Below are positions 5,326 through 6,838 of a stretch of 6,838 nt of DNA, one piece after another. Both the position numbers and the translations under genes were made by a program. Numbering within the stretch: the first letter of the stretch is position 1; every line of letters begins with the position of its first letter. The DNA is from Acetofilamentum sp. (GTDB lineage Bacteria; Bacteroidota; Bacteroidia; Bacteroidales; JAFGXI01), in assembly GCA_020720565.1 (NCBI GenBank), contig DYOK01000145.1, positions 1 through 6,838 of the forward strand, in the 5' to 3' direction. The notes under the pieces were generated by a model. The model had not been told where the DNA came from. It did no database searches and saw only the letters and a list, made by a program, of their open reading frames with translations.

Positions 5326-6345
5326 ATGGAACAATTAAATTGGGGCGAATTGCCCTTTGGATACGTAAAAACAGACTACAATGTGCGTTGCTATTACCGC
5401 AACGGTCAATGGGGCGAGTTAGAAGTGTCTTCTGACGAAAACATCAGTTTACACATAGCTGCCACAGCACTTCATTATGGACAAGAATCTTTCGAAGGCT
5501 TAAAAGCATTTATGGGCAAAGATGGACGCATCCGTTTGTTTCGTTGGCAAGAAAATGCCAAACGCATGCGCAATTCGGCGGTTGGCATCCGTATGGCCGA
5601 AGTTCCCGATGATATTTTTATAGCTGCTATTCAAAAAGTAATCACATTAAATAAACGATTTGTACCACCATATGGTTCGGGTGCTTCGCTCTATTTGCGT
5701 CCATTACTAATTGGATCGGGTCCCCAAGTTGGCGTAAAACCTGCAAACGAATATTTATTTTTAATGTTTGTTACGCCAGTTGGTCCATATTTCAAAGAAG
5801 GATTTAAACCTGTCAAAATGAAATTGGAACGTGAGTACGACAGAGCAGCACCACTGGGAACTGGACATATTAAAGTGGGTGGTAACTATGCGGCCAGTTT
5901 AAACTCTTTGCACAAAGCACACGAACAAGGATATGCTTCGGCACTCTTTTTAGACGCTAAAGAAAAGAAATATATCGACGAAGCTGGCCCTGCCAATTTC
6001 TTTGGTATCAAAAACAACACCTACATAACGCCTCATTCGCATTCCATTTTGCCATCGATTACCAATATGAGTTTGGTCGAAATTGCACAAGAAATGGGTC
6101 TTAAAGTAGAACGACGCTCGATTGAGATCGGCGAATTGTCGAGTTTCGAAGAGGCCGGCGCTTGCGGAACAGCAGCTGTGATTAGCCCCATTGGTCAGAT
6201 TGACGACTTGAGTACAGGTCAGTCTTTTGTTTACAGCAAAGACGGCGAAGCTGGGCCAATTTCGACCCAATTGTACAAACGCTTACAAGCCATCCAAACG
6301 GGTGATATGCCCGATACACATGGCTGGATAGAATTTGTCGACTAA
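5326..6345 (+). CDS. ilvE: Branched-chain amino acid aminotransferase
   Basis: This is a 339-residue PLP-dependent, fold-type IV aminotransferase. It reversibly transfers the amino group between glutamate and the 2-oxo acids of Leu, Ile and Val, acting in the cytosol in both synthesis and degradation. Landmarks are ALHYGQESFEGLKAF (48-62), YLRPLLIG (123-130, with the substrate-side Arg125), GHIKVGGNYAASL with the PLP Lys at 183, DEAGPANFFGI (218-228, with cofactor-binding Glu219), ILPSITNMSL (241-250) and GACGTAAVISPIG (278-290). Length and motif order match the longer BCAT type also found in eukaryotes. In the PSIT segment the residue after Thr is Asn247, where Arg is more usual. Only one Cys (C280) lies where mammalian enzymes have the redox CxxC. 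The ATG is well placed behind a TACATTTG promoter box. No Shine-Dalgarno motif is visible. The gene stands alone, divergent from hutU, and ends at its own terminator. Confidence 0.95.
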   Translation: MEQLNWGELPFGYVKTDYNVRCYYRNGQWGELEVSSDENISLHIAATALHYGQESFEGLKAFMGKDGRIRLFRWQENAKRMRNSAVGIRMAEVPDDIFIAAIQKVITLNKRFVPPYGSGASLYLRPLLIGSGPQVGVKPANEYLFLMFVTPVGPYFKEGFKPVKMKLEREYDRAAPLGTGHIKVGGNYAASLNSLHKAHEQGYASALFLDAKEKKYIDEAGPANFFGIKNNTYITPHSHSILPSITNMSLVEIAQEMGLKVERRSIEIGELSSFEEAGACGTAAVISPIGQIDDLSTGQSFVYSKDGEAGPISTQLYKRLQAIQTGDMPDTHGWIEFVD

Positions 6346-6370
6346 GTCGATTTTAAATAGAAGATTATAA

Positions 6371-6398
6371 CGGAAGGCCTAAAACTTTCCGTTTTTTT
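6371..6398 (+). terminator. ilvE rho-independent terminator
   Basis: CGGAAGG (6371-6377) pairs with CTTTCCG (6385-6391), including one G-U pair, around a CCTAAAA loop. Seven T follow. The hairpin starts 26 bp after the ilvE stop codon, which itself sits in a small palindrome (TCGACT-A-AGTCGA, 6338-6350). The terminator is intact although an intron begins two bases after it. Confidence 0.85.
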
Positions 6399-6400
6399 AT

Positions 6401-6838
6401 GTGCGCTACGCATACCACCTATCTATAGGGTAAAGTCCCGAACGAGCCATCCAAATGGGAATAGTCAGCCAAGTGCAAGGGTGTTTGCTGCGAGACAAAA
6501 TCTGAAGGAAGCAGGAGACAAAATAGTGACCAAACGAACAGAAACATAATACAAGGCTTACCTTGTGGGTTAGTGGGCATTAGACCGCACAGCCCGATAG
6601 TTGGACGTAAACAAGGGTAGTAAATTATGCTGGTAACTATGGAAGATAAGTGAGTTTACCGTAAGAGGTCTGTAACATCAAGCTGAGCTTGAGCCGAGCG
6701 AACTGGTAAGACAAAGTCATTTTACAGAAGTCAGCCGAGACCATAGTAATGAATAAGTTTCTGTAATGGAACCGGAGCGAAGGGTCGAATCCATAACCCA
6801 AATGAAAAAAAGTCCAGATACTTCAAATTGGACTAAAG
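6401..6838 (+). mobile_element. Group II intron, 5' part (continues beyond window)
   Basis: Group II introns are self-splicing RNAs that move by retrohoming with the help of the reverse transcriptase they encode. The element starts with the canonical GTGCG at 6401. It then shows GGGTAAAGTCCCGAACGAG (6428-6446), CAAGGGTGT (about 6476-6484) and AATCTGAAGGAAGC (6499-6512), conserved domain I sequences I know from bacterial introns. GAAGTCAGC...GACCATAGTA (6727-6748) is the stretch that usually precedes the reading frame. This 400-odd-base section has a markedly higher G+C content than the neighbouring spacers and no long open frame, as expected for a structured RNA. Domains V-VI, the 3' splice site and most of the encoded protein lie past the window. 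The 5' exon is the T-run of the ilvE terminator, a placement typical of class C introns. I did not assign the class from the RNA itself. Confidence 0.88.
6802..6838 (+). CDS. Start of intron-encoded protein (reverse transcriptase/maturase), truncated by window end
   Basis: Only MKKSPDTSNWTK is present. Its position right after the conserved intron 5' RNA, and the short polar N-terminus with a Trp near residue 10, fit group II intron reverse transcriptases, which carry RT, maturase and often endonuclease domains. An in-frame upstream ATG at 6766 would add MEPERRVESITQ, but those bases look like conserved intron RNA, so the ATG at 6802 is preferred. No catalytic motif is inside the window, so the function is inferred from context alone. 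The first codons are echoed at 475-519. Confidence 0.55.
   Translation, partial: MKKSPDTSNWTK

Noticed and set aside
5950..6270. 106-codon minus-strand open frame inside ilvE
   Set aside because: Antisense to the conserved C-terminal half of IlvE, with no own motif.
6401..6838. rRNA or tRNA gene as the cause of the structured, GC-richer segment
   Set aside because: No tRNA or rRNA signature is visible, while several group II intron motifs and the GTGCG boundary are present.

Overview
The window looks like a chromosomal piece of a Bacteroidota bacterium. The reasons are AT-rich intergenic DNA, start codons preceded by A/T-rich sequence with no clear Shine-Dalgarno motif, a TAnnTTTG-type -7 promoter box before ilvE, and the long eukaryote-like form of urocanate hydratase. 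The genus cannot be fixed from the sequence.

Layout. Positions 1-684 hold no convincing gene but carry palindromes and a roughly 45-bp stretch that resembles the start of the intron-encoded protein at the other end of the window. Positions 685-1109 hold a broken transposase: two in-frame stops, then a jump to what looks like the C-terminal end of the protein with the catalytic core missing. Next come a strong bidirectional terminator and two minus-strand metabolic genes. These are an isocitrate/isopropylmalate-family dehydrogenase with an NADP-type isocitrate dehydrogenase signature (1307-2497) and urocanate hydratase hutU (2942-4954). They are separated by 444 bp of AT-rich DNA with two copies of an imperfect ~70-bp repeat. 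A divergent intergenic region (4955-5325) leads to the plus-strand branched-chain aminotransferase ilvE (5326-6345) and its terminator. Two bases after the terminator's T-run, at 6401, a group II intron begins. Its ribozyme 5' half fills the rest of the window, and only the first codons of its encoded protein are present before the end.

The three intact genes are core metabolism around glutamate and 2-oxoglutarate. Isocitrate dehydrogenase makes 2-oxoglutarate, histidine degradation through HutU leads to glutamate, and IlvE swaps amino groups between glutamate and branched-chain amino acids. They do not form one operon: hutU and ilvE are divergent, and hutU and the dehydrogenase are separated by two terminator-like hairpins.

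The more unusual material is in the intergenic DNA: a four-copy palindromic element (AAGGTCTTCGACCTG-like), the intron placed against a terminator, the matching fragment of the intron reading frame 6.3 kb away, and the internally deleted transposase. I did not find evidence for a new multi-gene system such as defence, secretion or biosynthesis.
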